64,000 nt of DNA from Malurus cyaneus samueli (Eukaryota > Chordata > Aves > Passeriformes > Maluridae): positions 79,784,009-79,848,008 of the forward strand of contig CM019215.1 in the NCBI GenBank assembly GCA_009741485.1. The letters are read 5' to 3'. The notes beneath the pieces are model-generated. The model had not been told where the DNA came from. It ran no database searches and saw nothing but the letters and a program-made list of their open reading frames with translations. The position numbers and the translations under genes are program-made. This document shows positions 33,408 to 47,098 of this stretch, in pieces (positions within the stretch are counted from its first letter, which is position 1; the number at the start of each line of letters is the position of its first letter).

Positions 33408-35654
33408 TGATTTAATTTTAACTCTTCCAGGAATTATGGAAGTTGACTAATTGAGGCTGTTTTTGCCCCGGACTGCATTAATTGTTGCCACAGATTGCGA
33501 TCAGTCTGTAAAATGCTGGAACTTCTTTTTGTCCTAAACCAACCATTTTGGACTGCATGTTGATCACATACTGACAAATAAAGTACAGGTTCATGTTGCA
33601 CACTTAATGTTGATAACCCCTTCTGCACTATTCACAGGGAAAATTCCAACTCCTCTATTGCTTCAAGCTTTTTTTGACTACATAGCCAGCCACACAGCTC
33701 CTTGGGCATTTGATCATTTTTCATATAATGACATTAATTAAGTGGAATGGGTAGGTGATAAGAAGTTTCTTTTGTTAAATTATTTTTCCTTGTTTTCTGC
33801 GATGCTACCTTAGGATTAAAGGAAGAGCCTGTAGTACTTAGAAGTTATTGGTGGGGTGGTGGGGAAAATGGTAGTGAATTACAGACAGAGGAAGGAAGGA
33901 AGGGCAGAGGTTTTTGCATTCTGGGAGTTTAGAGAGATTGCTGAAGGTCTCATCCCAAGAAAAGACATTACTTTACAGTGAATCTAAGCATATCCCAAGC
34001 CTTGGAATGAGACAGGCATTCAGAAACACTTGAAATGATACTGTTTTTTTTTGTTTTTTAGTATGGAGCAAGATGAGGAATACTTGAAAAAAATTGGTTA
34101 GGTGCATAGTTTAAATTCAACTAGGCTTTCAGAAGAAAAATAAAAGTAATACAAATTTATTTTAAAATCTAGCCAATATTGACTTGAGATCTGATATAGC
34201 TGTTCACATTGCTCTAGGACCAGACACAAAATCCCAATCTCTTCTCTACTGCTCATGAGCATTTTCTGTGAAGCATAAAGCTTGTTCGATGCTTTGCATG
34301 TTAGTTTACTTTCCGAGAGAACAGGAAAAGAACACACAGAAATACACCAACATGAACTCCTATCTAGCCCAGATGAGGACTAATTAAGTTAAACAGGACA
34401 TCGAAGGAATTAATACCACCACTGTTATGGTTCAGGTGTTTGTTAAATTATTTTGGTACAAAATTTTGAAACTATGGCTTTGAAAAACAAAGCCACCATG
34501 AATCTCAGGTAGATTATCTTCTTTTTAATTCCCTTACTTGCTTTTTTTCCTTCCAATAATAGCAATTTAGAGTTTTCATTAACTAAAAATATAAACTCTT
34601 TTTACTTTCATCCATTCTCTCTCCATCATTTTTATTTTTTCTCATTTATGTCCAATGTATGACTCTGTGGCAGCTCAGAGTGGCTTTCTCTTGATTTTAT
34701 TAAAGCCAGTTTGACCAAGGAAGGTGTATTTTAAGAATTTGAAATTTTTGCTTATTACTTGCATTAAAAATGTCCTTCAAAAGGGAGTGAGAGGAGGATA
34801 AGATTTGTTCATAAATCATAATGCTGTCAAGTAGTAGAATTATTAGTATCCTAAAATTTTATGACATTTGCAAAAAGACATTATAAAAATACTTAGAAAA
34901 TCTGACTATATTGCATTTTACAAACTCAACTTATATATGGACTTAAGTAATAATTAGCATTTTTACTAGCATTGAGCTACCAGATTTATACATCAGATGA
35001 AGCAATTTCAAAAGTTCAGCAGCAGTCAAAATTCTAATTTAAACTTTAGGAAGTATTAAAGCTGTGCAAACCAGTGGAGCAGTATGCTAAAGCATCAGTC
35101 CGTTAACTAAATTAAACCAGTTACCCATTGCATCAAAAAGACATAACATGAGCAGGTGCAATTGCCCCAAGGAAGTATTTGCATCCTAATTTTTTTCTTG
35201 TTCTGAGATTTTAATTCAACAGTAATGCAGGCATGACTGCAGGTAGACCCTCCCAAAGAAAAAATCGAATTTTGAAACTAGCATTTCTTCCTTCACCTCT
35301 AGCCCTCACCTTCTTTTTCCTATCTTTTTTACTTTTCATAATATTGGATAAATTTCTATTTCCATCTTTTTAGGGGTATTGGTGCAATTCTTGGGGAGAT
35401 TAACTTAACTTATTTCAAAGAACCTTGCTGGTTATTTACCAGGAGAAAAGTACATCTTTGGAGTTTTTTGATGATTTTTTTTTAAGATTCTGTAAGACAA
35501 ATTTTGGTAGTAATTCGAAAGCCTAAAGACACAAATAAATATCCGGTAGATTTTAAAAAACCCTCCTACTTCCCATTCATTTTGCTAAAAATTAATTAAC
35601 AAGGTCATGTTCATCCGATTCAGTCCAATGATCAGAGGGCTGTAGCATTGCTCC
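33408..35654. other. Unique AT-rich DNA, no gene seen
   Basis: No repeat or coding signal. Two minus-strand frames of 64 and 79 codons show no motif. Confidence 0.5.
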
Positions 35655-36032
35655 TATGAAGACAGAGCTGGAGTTGTTCAGGCTGCAGAAGATTCTGGAA
35701 CAGCATTCTAGTGCCTGAAGGGGGCCTGAAGGAGAGATGGAGAGGGTCTTTTGACAAGAACATGTAGTGAGAGGACAAGGGATAATGGCTTTAAACTGAA
35801 AAAGGGCAGGTTTAGATTAGCTGTTAGGAAAAAAAAATCTTTACTGTGAGGGTGGTGAGGCACTGGAACAGGTTGCCCAGAGAATTTGTGGATGCTCCAT
35901 CCCTGGACGTGTTCCCGGTCAGGTCTGAGGGAACTTGGAGCAACCTGGTCTAGTGGAAACAATGGCAGCAGAGTGAAACTAGATAATTTTTAATGTTCTT
36001 TCCAACCCAACATCCTCTATTATTCTATGATT
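35655..36032 (+). mobile_element. CR1 LINE, 3' fragment with complete end
   Basis: From 'gagctggagttgttcaggc' through 'gcctgaagggggcctgaagg', 'gagaggacaagggataatgg', 'gtgaggcactggaacaggtt', 'ggtcaggtctgagggaac', 'gcaacctggtctagtgg' to 'tctttccaacccaac' and the tail 'tattattctatgattt'. It is same-strand and the same layout as the copy 2.6 kb upstream. The coding frame is broken. Confidence 0.95.
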
Positions 36033-37748
36033 TCTCTCCAAGTCTCCCCATTGTTCCAAAATCTCTAAAGGGAGCAGGATTCATCAGCATTTTTAACAGA
36101 AACTAAGGACCTTAACGACTTGAAGAAGATCCAGATATCTTACTCACATCTCTAGGGTGGATTGACAGCAACTTAGCTGAAGTTTAACATCTGCTGACAA
36201 AACAGTGGCCTGAATCTTCACCCAGAAGCTGAGGAAAACTTAAGTTAAACCTGCTGGCACTTGGTGAGCTGATTTTCTGTATTCATAAATACTAATCAAC
36301 CAGCTTACTTAGCATCATTTTGCTAATGGAGAAAAGATAGATAACTAAGTTGAAAAACAATACCATCCAAATCCTAATTCCTGAAACATAAGTAATTATT
36401 GCAAAGTTCTGTTTTATTATATGCAAGGTTATTTATTAGTCAGGCAGGTGCTTCACTCTAGCTACACCTCACTGAACAAGAGTTTTTAATGTTCTCCAGC
36501 AGCAAGGCTAGGTCTCAAGCTGCTGCTCAGCCTGTGGTACAAGTTGTGCCTGCTCCTCTTCTGAGTTTTTCATCAGAGTTCTCTGCTCTACGCCCAAACT
36601 GCAGCCTTACCCCTCCCCAAGGCTGGGCTCCAGCTTTCTGAACAGCGAGCTTCTCATCGCCTTTCCATTTCCAAAATGGAAGTGGTGCCTGAACTGTAGA
36701 AAAATTCTAGAGGAACTAGACTGCTAACTTCAGACTAACAGGTTACTAAAATAAACAAATCTTATATGTCTTGGAAGCATTTTTTTCATTGTTTGAAATG
36801 GACCTCTGCTCCATCTTACTGATGTGCCAGAGTGTTGTATTAACAGTGTTGACTCGTACATCTGCAATTGAAATTCTTTGCACACACATAATATATTATG
36901 CCCATGAATAGATGGATATAGTTATACTCCAGTGCACTCATTTCTCTGGGATAGATAGAATACTTTATATAGAGAATTTACATCTATATGTATTATAAAT
37001 AAAAAAGTAAATGAAATCTATTTCCCTGATCTGACGTAAGGTTCTGTAAACTTTCATAAATTTTGTCTGTGATTTTAAATTAATCCCATAATTTTCTATT
37101 ATATTGAAATGTTAGAGCAGCTTCACAATTGATCAATGCATGATAGGGCTGTTACTGTTTTCTGTGGGTCTTATTGTCTTTATTTAAAAAAATTAAATAT
37201 CCAGCCTGACAGTTTTTAAGTAATCTCTTTTAAACTCATTTGCACACTGATAATCTGGCATGAACCCTCACTGTTTGGAGCAGTGATAAACTGATTACTT
37301 GTAAACAGGATGAAGACAGTCTTTTAAAATGTACCTGTATTATATTTGTCCTTTTACATAGAACAGACAAATTAATGTTAAACATAAAAATGCTAATATA
37401 AAATAAAAAGTTGTTTAAATTTAGAGCTTTTAAAAGTCATAAAAGGAGTTGCTAAGTAGTTTCACCTCAGAATGACTGAAATACTTTCAAACTCTCCCTT
37501 CTCTACACCACCCAAAAACCCTCCAAAATCTTTCAGTCTGAGGATGGTTTATCTAGCAAGATTAATCTAATTAAAATTAATTAAATTTAATTTGGTTTAA
37601 TATGAATGTGTTACTTATTTCTGTTCCTTTCAGGTTCTGGTACACATTGACAATATGAATTATGGAAGGAATTCCAGAAGCTAAAGCAAATTCAGATCTA
37701 AATCAAAACAGCCTAAAGCTAGGACAGAGAGTGAGTAAACCAGAAATA

Positions 37749-37751
<3 letters not shown>

Positions 37752-37793
<42 letters not shown>
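37752..37793 (+). repeat. poly(T) tract, 42 bases
   Basis: An uninterrupted run of 42 T residues, the longest homopolymer in the window. No LINE or SINE body is recognisable on either side (it would be read as a minus-strand poly(A) tail). The true length may differ because of sequencing or slippage error. Confidence 0.95.
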
Positions 37794-37796
<3 letters not shown>

Positions 37797-40700
37797 GACA
37801 TCTGTGAGACATTTCTGTCTACTGGAAGGAGTATTTAAAAAATTTTCCCCTACTGATGAGAAATTGAAGAACATATCTGAATAGCTAACCAAGCAGGATT
37901 ATATTAGAAGTCAAGAAATGACATTATATGAAAAATGTTGTGAATGTAATTACAAACCCTAATGTGACATATTGATTTCAAAATTTAATTGGAGTTATTT
38001 GTATCTTCAGTTATTATCCTTTGACATAAAACCAGGATGTAACATGTTTCTGTAAAAAAAAAAAATCAATACAGGTTTATATATAAATTCTGTTATTAAG
38101 ATATTATTTCTAAAGTTTTTGGCATTTTCTGAGTACTCATGAACTAAAAATTTGATTACTCAACTAGAGAGACTGAAATATTCAGAAAAATGATGCATGA
38201 TCTTCTGAACTTGGTATAACTCAAATTATTATGCCCATTTTGGGATGTTTTGGAGCAGAAGCCTCTATACTGATTCTGTATCCTGTCACCAAATACTTAT
38301 CTCCTGGGCTTCTAATTCCAGGATTATTCTAAGTGCAGTGAGCTCAAGAGCCACAAGAAAATTTGCATCACTTCTTTATTTTGTGTAGTTCAGAAATAAA
38401 AGTCAGAAGAGAAAAAAAAAATATTCTAAACAATAATTGAAGTAATATTGACCTAAAGCTTTATGAGAGTTCTGAATTTTCTAACGCCTTTCAGAATTTC
38501 TCAAGAGCAGAGGAAAAAAGAAGTAAGATCTGAGAGACCATAGAATTGAGAGGCATCACATCTGAACTATAAACCTTGAAGATTGACCTCCAAACCAGGG
38601 GTGTGTCTCCTTGAACTTGTAAATCCTGCTTCACTGGCATCCTTACAAGCAAATACACTTCTCCAGATGAAGGATCACAGAAGCCTTGTAAGGTCTTCAT
38701 ATCCAGCTGCCATGGTAACCTTTTGCACAGCCTTTCAACTGAGATGTGAAGAGACTCAGCAGTTGCAGTGCTCTGGGTTCCTCAGGCTCCTTCGCTGTCT
38801 TCTGGAAGTTCACAGAAATGCATATTTACATGACATCCTGCAGATCCCAAAAGGTCAATGAAACCCTTTTTTTGTTGAATTGCATGATGGAGAGTGAATC
38901 TTCATTTAAGTATTGTGTTACAAACATATTTGAATTGCTTTTTTCCTTAAAGATGCAAGTTTTTTAATCCAAACCTCTTTGCTTAACAATCTTGGCTTAT
39001 GACATGAACAATCCTAAGGCATAAAGCAGTTTTAAAACTGTAAAAGGTGTCAATAAGAACCTGAAACAACATTGTTGCTACCACTGGATATTTCATTCTC
39101 AAGCTTTTGAATTTAGGGTATTTTTAAATCTGAGATCCCTATGAATGAATGAAACTTTACCTAAAAGGCTCTCTTTCAATATTATTCAGAAACAAATCTG
39201 AAACTATAAGTCCTCAAAATTAAAAATTGTTTCAAAAATTAATTTTAACTGGTTTTCAAAATTAATTTATGGATATTGATATAAAAATAAATTTTTAATT
39301 CTTTTATCTTTTAACACCATCCATTCTTAATTCACAATATTGGGAATTTAACCCCCAAAACAATAAAATCTTGCAATTTTTTTCACTTGAAAATTATGTT
39401 TTCATTTACTCTTCATATTGAACTTTCTTTTATTTCACTTGTAATGTTATAAGTTATAACTGATCTGTAATTGGTTGATGTATTTTATCTCTACAAAGTA
39501 AGTACCATGGGAGCATATTTTAATATACTATGCAATAAATAAAGAGTTATTAAAATTTAAACTGTTATCAATGACTATTTAATAACAAAATACAAAGACA
39601 GAATGTTGGCCACCCTATCTGTCATTCATTGGCACTTGAATTAAGTTTGTCTTACCTTGTTTTCTAATTTCAACTACAAATGGAGGATTAAAGATTCTAG
39701 GATGCTACTTTTGCAGCATAGCTGCTGATACCTTTATCTCCTGGCTCCACAGCAGGGACCACAGAACAGGATTGCCTAGATCTGAAGGGTGTGGTGAACA
39801 ACATTCTCCTTCCCTATTTGTTTTTAAAAAAATCCAGAAGTTTTCTCTTGCAGGGCTAGGAAAACAAAATAGACCTTCTGAAGTATATGAAGAACTAACA
39901 AGTAAAAAATCTCTGCCTGTGATTCAGAACACGGATCTGAGCTTTCCAGAGATGTAGCAAGGCTCTCACAACCTGTGATGATGCCATGACTAAGATCTGC
40001 ATAAATCGCTTTACATCTACAGGGAAGCTTCTGGTAATAATTTCAAATAAAAGTGCAGCACAAGAGCCTACCAGACATTGAATAAGTCTGATTTTTTAAG
40101 TTTTCACTAAACTTGAATCTTCTTGATAGTATCAGCTCCTCAGTGGAAGTTATTTCCTTTCATATTTCCTGTGAACACCAAAAATGATGAAGCATCTGAA
40201 AGGGAAGAGATGGTCAGCCCTGAAGATAAAACCTGGAAACTGGAGGACAGAGGGCCATGAATCCAAATTAGTTTCTTTGGAATGACCACCCAGACTTAAT
40301 AAAAGGTCATTGTGCCAAAAATGTTTCTGAGTATTTCTAAGGTCACTGACACTGATGTATTTTTCATGAAAAGATGTGCAGCAAATTCCACACTGAAGTT
40401 TAAATCCTAGCAAAAAAAGTTAGGATTTTAAAAACACAACATGAAGAGATTGTCTTGATGTTCCTTCCTCTGCCTTCATCAGTAGATTACAAAACAGAAT
40501 AGGCTTCATTTAAAAGGGGATCAAGTTCCAGTTTGCTATAGCTGAGCAGTACATCACAATCAGATAGTCACAGACATTTTCACCACACTATCTTTTTACA
40601 GTAGAAAATTTTACACTGTTGTAACCAAAAGAAGACTAAGCTGCACTTCATAGTCAAGTGACTTACTCACTGCATCAGTTTTCTGGAAAAGTTCTTCTTT

Positions 40701-41532
40701 TCAGCACACTAGGTAATTTAGATGCCTGACTCAACTTCTAATGCACTGCTGAGGAGCAGTACTTGGAGAGGATGCATATTCTTCAAAGAAACATTTAAAA
40801 AATCTATTTAACTAAGATTACCAATGAAAAATGCCTTACAAGCCAATAAAATATAATCAAAAATATACTTTAATTAAAGAATCAAAGCTCTGGCACTGCC
40901 AAATTATTAAAGAAATTAAAAAATGTAAAAGATATAGCAAAGTATCCAATATATCTGCTTCTGAAGAGAAGAAATGAAGACTGTTAAAACTCATCTCTAC
41001 TATACAAAAACAAGTAAAGTGAGTTCATGATAAAATTACCATGTATCAGGTCAAAAGAAAAAAAAATAGTCATAGTTGTCATCACACTGACTGGCAGGGT
41101 TTCTGACTCTCAGTAGTTTGACTTTCTCTGTCATCACCCAAAATAACACCCAACTCTGTCAGTGTTGTCCAGGGTCGTTGGGTGCTATTTTGATTCTCTA
41201 CTTTCTTATTTGTAGGTAGTTGCCAGAGACAAAAGTAGGACAAAAGTTGTCTTATTCTCTCCTCAGACAATTATAACTCCACCAATTTCAGAGAGGATTG
41301 TTCCCAATTTGCACCAGAGAGAGACAATGAAAGAACAGACTAGACAGAAACAACCTTGATTGACTGCTGTGAAAATTATTAAAGCCTGACATAGAATAAA
41401 GTTATTAAAGCTCGATCTCTTGTCACTAAATCACCAGAAACATGCCACTGGTTTCACTGAGGTTTATTTGCTGGTATGCCACCTGATACAAGTCTGATGC
41501 AGTCATTAGTGGAAGAAATGCTTCACTTATTA

Positions 41533-41581
41533 ATATGCTATGTGCAAATAGAGGTATATATCAAGATATGCTATGTGCAAA
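41533..41581 (+). repeat. Direct repeat, 16 bp, 33-bp period
   Basis: 'atatgctatgtgcaaa' occurs at 41533-41548 and again at 41566-41581. Two copies only, likely a small local duplication. Confidence 0.85.
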
Positions 41582-42720
41582 GGAAAAAGAATTACATTAT
41601 TTTTTTCTTATATAAACCTCACAAACAGGCTTTTCATTAACACAGCAGTGTGAAGCAATATTTAAAGAAGTGGATCTAACCTAACTCGAGAGAATAACTT
41701 CCTTTAAAACATCTACGCACCTACGCAGCAGGAGTTTCCTCATCAGTGTCAAAGTGAGGGTAGGTACAGTGGAAAGTGACAGATTTGTTTCTAAACACAG
41801 CTTTAGCTTTCTTGGCTAAATATTCCTCTCAGAATTGAACAGAACATTTATGCACTCCTTATGCCCAGGTTTCGAGATGTTCCTTTTTTCCATTTCAAGT
41901 AGCCAAATCATCACAAATTCTCTGAAAAATTGGGAGCATAGGAGAAGACAGAGATAAAAATGAAATAAAAATTAACTGCCCACAGCTTAAAGTTATTTAT
42001 AGTAGTAGCTGTACTCTCTCCTCAACTTTCAAAAAATGCTTGGTGGTGAGGTTACTCTAGAGTTTTGAATGACATACATTTCAAAAATATAATGCCATGT
42101 TTCCATCTACCAGGTTTGATTGCTTCCAACTTAATATAATGAGAGAGATTGATCTGCAGCTGCTGCCCAGACTGTAATCTCACTGAAGACAAAAGACTTC
42201 TTGTGAAAGAAACTGCTCATCTAAGAAAGGATGATGAGTTACTTGGAGAGAGGAGGTAAATGAAGGTAAAATCTTAAAAGGGATCAACACAGACCCACGA
42301 TAGAGGAAAATATGGGATCTGTTAGAGGAGGGCAGGATGGTTTAGGAAGCATTCATGAAGATAGAGGTCAGGAGAGAATGGTGTTCTGGAGCACTGGAGT
42401 TCTTATTTTTCCTGTTGCCCAGACTGTCAAAGGAGAAATGACAGGTTTGTCTGTGGGGTAGCACACACTATTGGGACAGAGGAGATTAATCTACAAAGTC
42501 CAAGGTGTTTAGACTGTCTTCTTCGGAACACTTCCCTAACAAACTGAGTGAATGCAACTGCCCATAGGTAGCATTAAGTTTGAGAAGAATCCTTTGACAC
42601 ATGCCAGACTATGCAAAATGATGCAAGAAATGTGAGAGATAGCAAGAAATAGTCAAAGATGGATATTCTTCAGGATGGTTATGGTTGGATGCAAACTAAT
42701 GATTAAACATCTGCTCCCAA

Positions 42721-42737
42721 TTTTTTTTTTTTTTTTT
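42721..42737 (+). repeat. poly(T) tract
   Basis: About 17 T residues followed by 'gcaaggattattc'. No associated element is recognised. Confidence 0.85.
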
Positions 42738-43849
42738 GCAAGGATTATTCTCTAAGGATGTAAACAATATTTTCCAAACCACTATTCCAACTGGTGTGAC
42801 ATTTTCAGAGCAGAGGTACTCAATAACTATATATATGTGTGTGTATTAACAATAGAAAATTAGAAAGTTATTCCACTGAACATTAGAATTGAAAGATTTT
42901 TGCATGTAATAAAAAAATTTTAAAAAAAGTAGAGTATTTTCCCAAGATCTCATTTTTCTTAAAAAGTTCCCAAGCACTAGAGTTGATTTTATAGCCTACT
43001 CCAATATGTGAATAGTCAGCTGAGATGACAGCTAAAGGGTAAATAGTTTTAGTTGAAATTTTGTGCAATAAAAGGTGACTTTTTGATTTCTGTTATTTGG
43101 AGCAATGAACACCTTATACACAAAATTATAGCCTTACATCAATATCTCATTTCATATCCTGACTTAAGTGTTTTTCAGCTTTCTTACTGGTATTTCTCAA
43201 TTTCAGTCTCCCTTTGGTATATTTTCCCACTGAATTTGGTAAATGCATTATCTGGGTTTTGGTTTGTATGTAAAATTCTGTGTAGAAAATTTAATTTAAT
43301 CTATCTGTACCATTATGAAAGAAGCCTCAGGCTCACCTTTAAAACAAACTAAGTACAAGGAGGCAAATATTTTGGATATGGAAATCCTATAATTTAGGAA
43401 AGTTCTGAATGTTTCAACTATAGCCTGTTGATCAGTTGATAATACCTTTTTATTCTACTGGTCTAAAAGCATTACAAAATTTGGGCCAGACTTGATGCAC
43501 ATGAACAGCCAAAGGAAAAAAAATAAATACTCTGACTAAAAATATCTGTAAATTTTGAGGAGCAAAAGAAAGATAGATGCAACCTGACATTTCAGGAATA
43601 GTCTTTTAGTAAAGATAACTGGTGAAGCACAGGAAATAAAATCCTCTTCAGTCTTTCTACCTACGTGGGATTCTGCTGCAGCTGCAAAATTCCTGTGTTG
43701 CTGGTCTTGTTAGCCAATTATAAATGCCAATATTTTGTGCCTTTTCTTGTTTTTCTTTGAATTCTCAGCTCAACATTGTACAAAGTTGATTCAAACTGCT
43801 GTATAATCCTGTTATAAATTCATTGCTTTTCATTTGAAGCCTTCAGTTC

Positions 43850-44350
43850 AATTCTTTCCCGGATGGATCTGTCAATTCATTCACTCTGAGTAGCTACACA
43901 AGGGCTTTATTTCTGGCTTTTTAATGTGCCAGTCACGGAGAGACATAATATCCAACTGCAGTATCTCAAGTGAGCTTCTACAGTACAAATGTTCACACAA
44001 CTGCAAGAGACAAACTTCATTTCATCTGGTGAGGCTTTGGTTGACACGAAGATTAAAGGCTTAACAAAAGCAATGGTCTGCTCTGTTACCATTCGAGAGT
44101 TTCTTGCTTCACAGTGCAATGAAAGAGAAATGAAGGAGACTGACTGACTGTTAACTTTTCCTCATCTCCAGAGGGTTGCATGTGATTAAAAGGAAGGCGG
44201 GATGAGGCGGTTTGGGATCAATCATACAAAATATCCAAATCTGTAGCCTAGGAACCCTGTCTTTTGGCCACCAAAGCATCTTCCTCTCAAAGCATCTGTT
44301 TAATCTGAACCTGATAGAAAACAGACAAAATGTTATGTGAATGTAGCAGT
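43850..44350. promoter_or_regulatory. Candidate conserved non-coding element
   Basis: A ~500-bp stretch of balanced composition with unusually few stops. Minus-strand frames of 70 and 89 codons are open, yet neither has a domain. There is no repeat homology. Such low-stop, non-repetitive islands in an AT-rich desert are often conserved enhancers or unrecognised exons. I cannot tell which. Confidence 0.25.
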
Positions 44351-45199
44351 AAATGAGTGCATTTGTGTATGCTGGAAACTGTTCTGCTTTTTTTTTTGTC
44401 ACAGTGAATTCTTGCATCATATTTTATTTTATTTCTTAGTCTAGAATTTAGCATTCTTATACCTAATTTTATTTTTTTTCCACATTTTGGAGAGCCTTCA
44501 TTTTTATTGTTTTACAACTGAATAACCCATTTGATATGAAAATAATAAAATCTTTGCCAATATTTTTCTTCCACTTTGGGGATACATAAAAAACGATGTG
44601 TTTTTAAGCTGTTGATAAAGCTAAAAATATCACAGCAAAGCGCAATAATTTAAAGGACTGGATACAATGCTTTTGGTGGAAGGTGAAAACAGCATATCCA
44701 TAGGTGTAAAAAATATTTCTGGTTTTATGTAGCCATGATTATGATGGTTATTATTAAACTGTCACATCACATCAGTGAGTAAACAAGTAGCTGTGCCTAG
44801 ATCATATTAACTATTGTGACAGCTGTAAATACCACAGTAATGACTCTCCTGAGGGCAATAGAGTAGATAAGAAAATGATTGAAGCTCCATGGGTTTACTA
44901 CACATTTACAGGTGATTCTGCAACAAGCTAGACAATCTCTTAAGTAGGAACAGCCTGTTTGCCTCAGAGGTAATGCAGACTCTAAAGAGCAAACTGAACT
45001 GTCTGCTTTTGAGCTTTCAGCAGCAACATAACCTTTGATTTTAACCTTTTATTTTTATAAAAATGCAAATGAAGTAGTCAGAATTAAAGTGGTTCTTCAA
45101 ATGTGTTCTGTGAAGAGAGAAAAACATCCGTCTGTGTCTCTGCTTTGTTTTCAAGATATAGTTTTAGGGGTTTTTTTTTCAGGGTAGGAGGTAGTTGTT

Positions 45200-45600
45200 T
45201 TGTTTAAGAAAAGGTTGCATGCCTCAAAAAATACCAGGAATACCAAATGCAGTTTTCCTCCATGCTGCATACACCAGTGGAAAAAGTACAAATCCATGTC
45301 CCTATGCAATCAATATTCATGCATGAGCCTTTCCAGTTCTGTGTCTTTCTGCTTGCTTGCTCAGCAAACACCATGCAAGGAGGAAATAACAGCATGTGCC
45401 CTATATTTAAATTACTGGGGGCGAAGATTTCTGAGAAAGCAATTAGAAGCCGTGTCCTGGAGAGCCCCGAGCACATGAGGAGAAGACAACTTTTTTATGC
45501 TCGCCAACCAATACTGCAAAACATAAAAGGTCAATAATATTCAAGCCTCAGAATCTTAATTAGCTAATTGCAGCTCCCGCTTGCTTCAAGCAAAGATCCA
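45200..45600. promoter_or_regulatory. Candidate conserved non-coding element, open in three frames
   Basis: Three overlapping frames (two plus, one minus) stay open for 90 codons or more at 45200-45537, which is rare in the AT-rich surroundings. The segment ends in 'cttaattagctaattgcagc' (45555-45574), a palindromic homeodomain-type site nearly identical to that at 8895-8910. It also contains 'caatattcatgcatgagc' and 'cctatatttaaattactggg'. No reading frame shows a protein family, so regulatory conservation is the better guess. Confidence 0.35.
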
Positions 45601-47040
45601 TAAAAAAGACAAAACACAAAATAAGAAATAAATTGATGTTACAAAGCAGTGGAATTAATTTGGTTTTTGAGGAGGTATTTTTAGTTTTCTAAGTGCAGTT
45701 TTGATGTGTCTTGTAAATCTCTTTCTGAACTCAATGGGATTTAAATAATTTAACAGAAACTTTAAGATTTCACTATCACTGCTTTTAAAACTTCATAGCA
45801 AACAAAATAAATACCTGAATACATTATTTTTTTATTAAAAAATGTCAGGAAGAGATTTACTAAGTGATATGGTTTGACATATGGTTGCTGCTGAAACATA
45901 TTAATATCCACAGCAGTTTATAGAGACATAGAGACTGAGCAAAAAAAAAGAATTTTTGATGTTTTTGTATTCAATGTCAATACATGGTACATCATGAAAG
46001 TGTTTATTAATGAATACGGATTCTCGAGACCATGCTTATCAGAAGTTTAAGACTTACAAACAATTTTATGTTATAGATTATGAAAATGAATATAAGCAAC
46101 TATTCTTGAACAATGAAAAATCAGGAGTTGAAAAAGCAAAGAAATGCCTGCAAGGTACTATTTTGTGGGAATACTGTGATTTCTGCAATATGAAAAGTTT
46201 TGTTGAAGATGGGGATGAAAAGGACAGTATATAAATTTTCTCTTTTTTTGGCTTACCTATATTTTATTAAACATTGTAATTTCATTGTCATTAAATATGC
46301 ATTTATTAAAGTACTGACTTAATTTTTGAGCTACATTTTCAGCAACACAGAACCAAAGGCCTGAAGCATTTAAACTACCCTTGACCAGAATATCTTTAAA
46401 TTCCAATAAAAAATGTTCAGTACAATACTTAGAATTGTTGTTTACAAGTGAAATCAGCTCTTGGAATAATGAGAATAGATGTCTTACACTTATTTAGATA
46501 ATCAGATAAAGCACAGCTGCAGATACATATACTTTAGCTCTCCACACAAGCACATTTTGCAATAATTTCATGAAGTACTTGAACTGTCTATGCTTCAGTA
46601 AAAACAGCACTGTTTTCACAAGCCTTGCAGTAAGTAGCTTAAGGACTTGTTCCAGTGTTAACTGAACACTTAGCGCTTGCTTTTTTGTGCATAAATATGG
46701 ACCTGAATGCGCAATTTATTCTCCAGTTTAAATGCTATACATTAATTGACATCCCTCAGATAATATTCTAGCAGCTCATACCATCAGCCTTTGCTATATA
46801 GAGACATTTATCTCCCCTCATCTTCTCAAACCCTGCCTACAACTGGTGTACCAAGCTTGCTTCTGCAGTGCTCAACCCACCATGCTCATCCTCTTTCCTC
46901 CAGATTTCCTCTCATGCAGCACCAGTTCCAACCTCTTGATACATTTGCCTCTACTGTAAAAGCTAGGTTTGCTTGAATAACTGAACTTTGTTGTTTATGT
47001 GATTTTTTTTTTTTCTTCAGTTAAAGAAATAACAGCATTA

Positions 47041-47098
47041 ATTCATCTGAACTTCAGACAGCATCATTCATCTGAACTTGAACAGCATCATTCATCTT
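47041..47098 (+). repeat. Tandem repeat, about 25-bp unit, 2.4 copies
   Basis: 'attcatctgaactt..acagcatc' occurs at 47041-47065 and 47066-47089, with a partial third unit starting at 47090. It is followed by an AT dinucleotide-rich region up to about 47155. Confidence 0.85.

Noticed and set aside
46010..46234. 74-codon lysine- and acid-rich plus frame that looks protein-like
   Set aside because: The composition follows from AT-rich codons. There is no acceptor, promoter or homology evidence.
47041..47098. Possible CRISPR-like repeat array
   Set aside because: Only 2.4 directly adjoining copies with no spacers, in a vertebrate genome. It is a simple tandem duplication.
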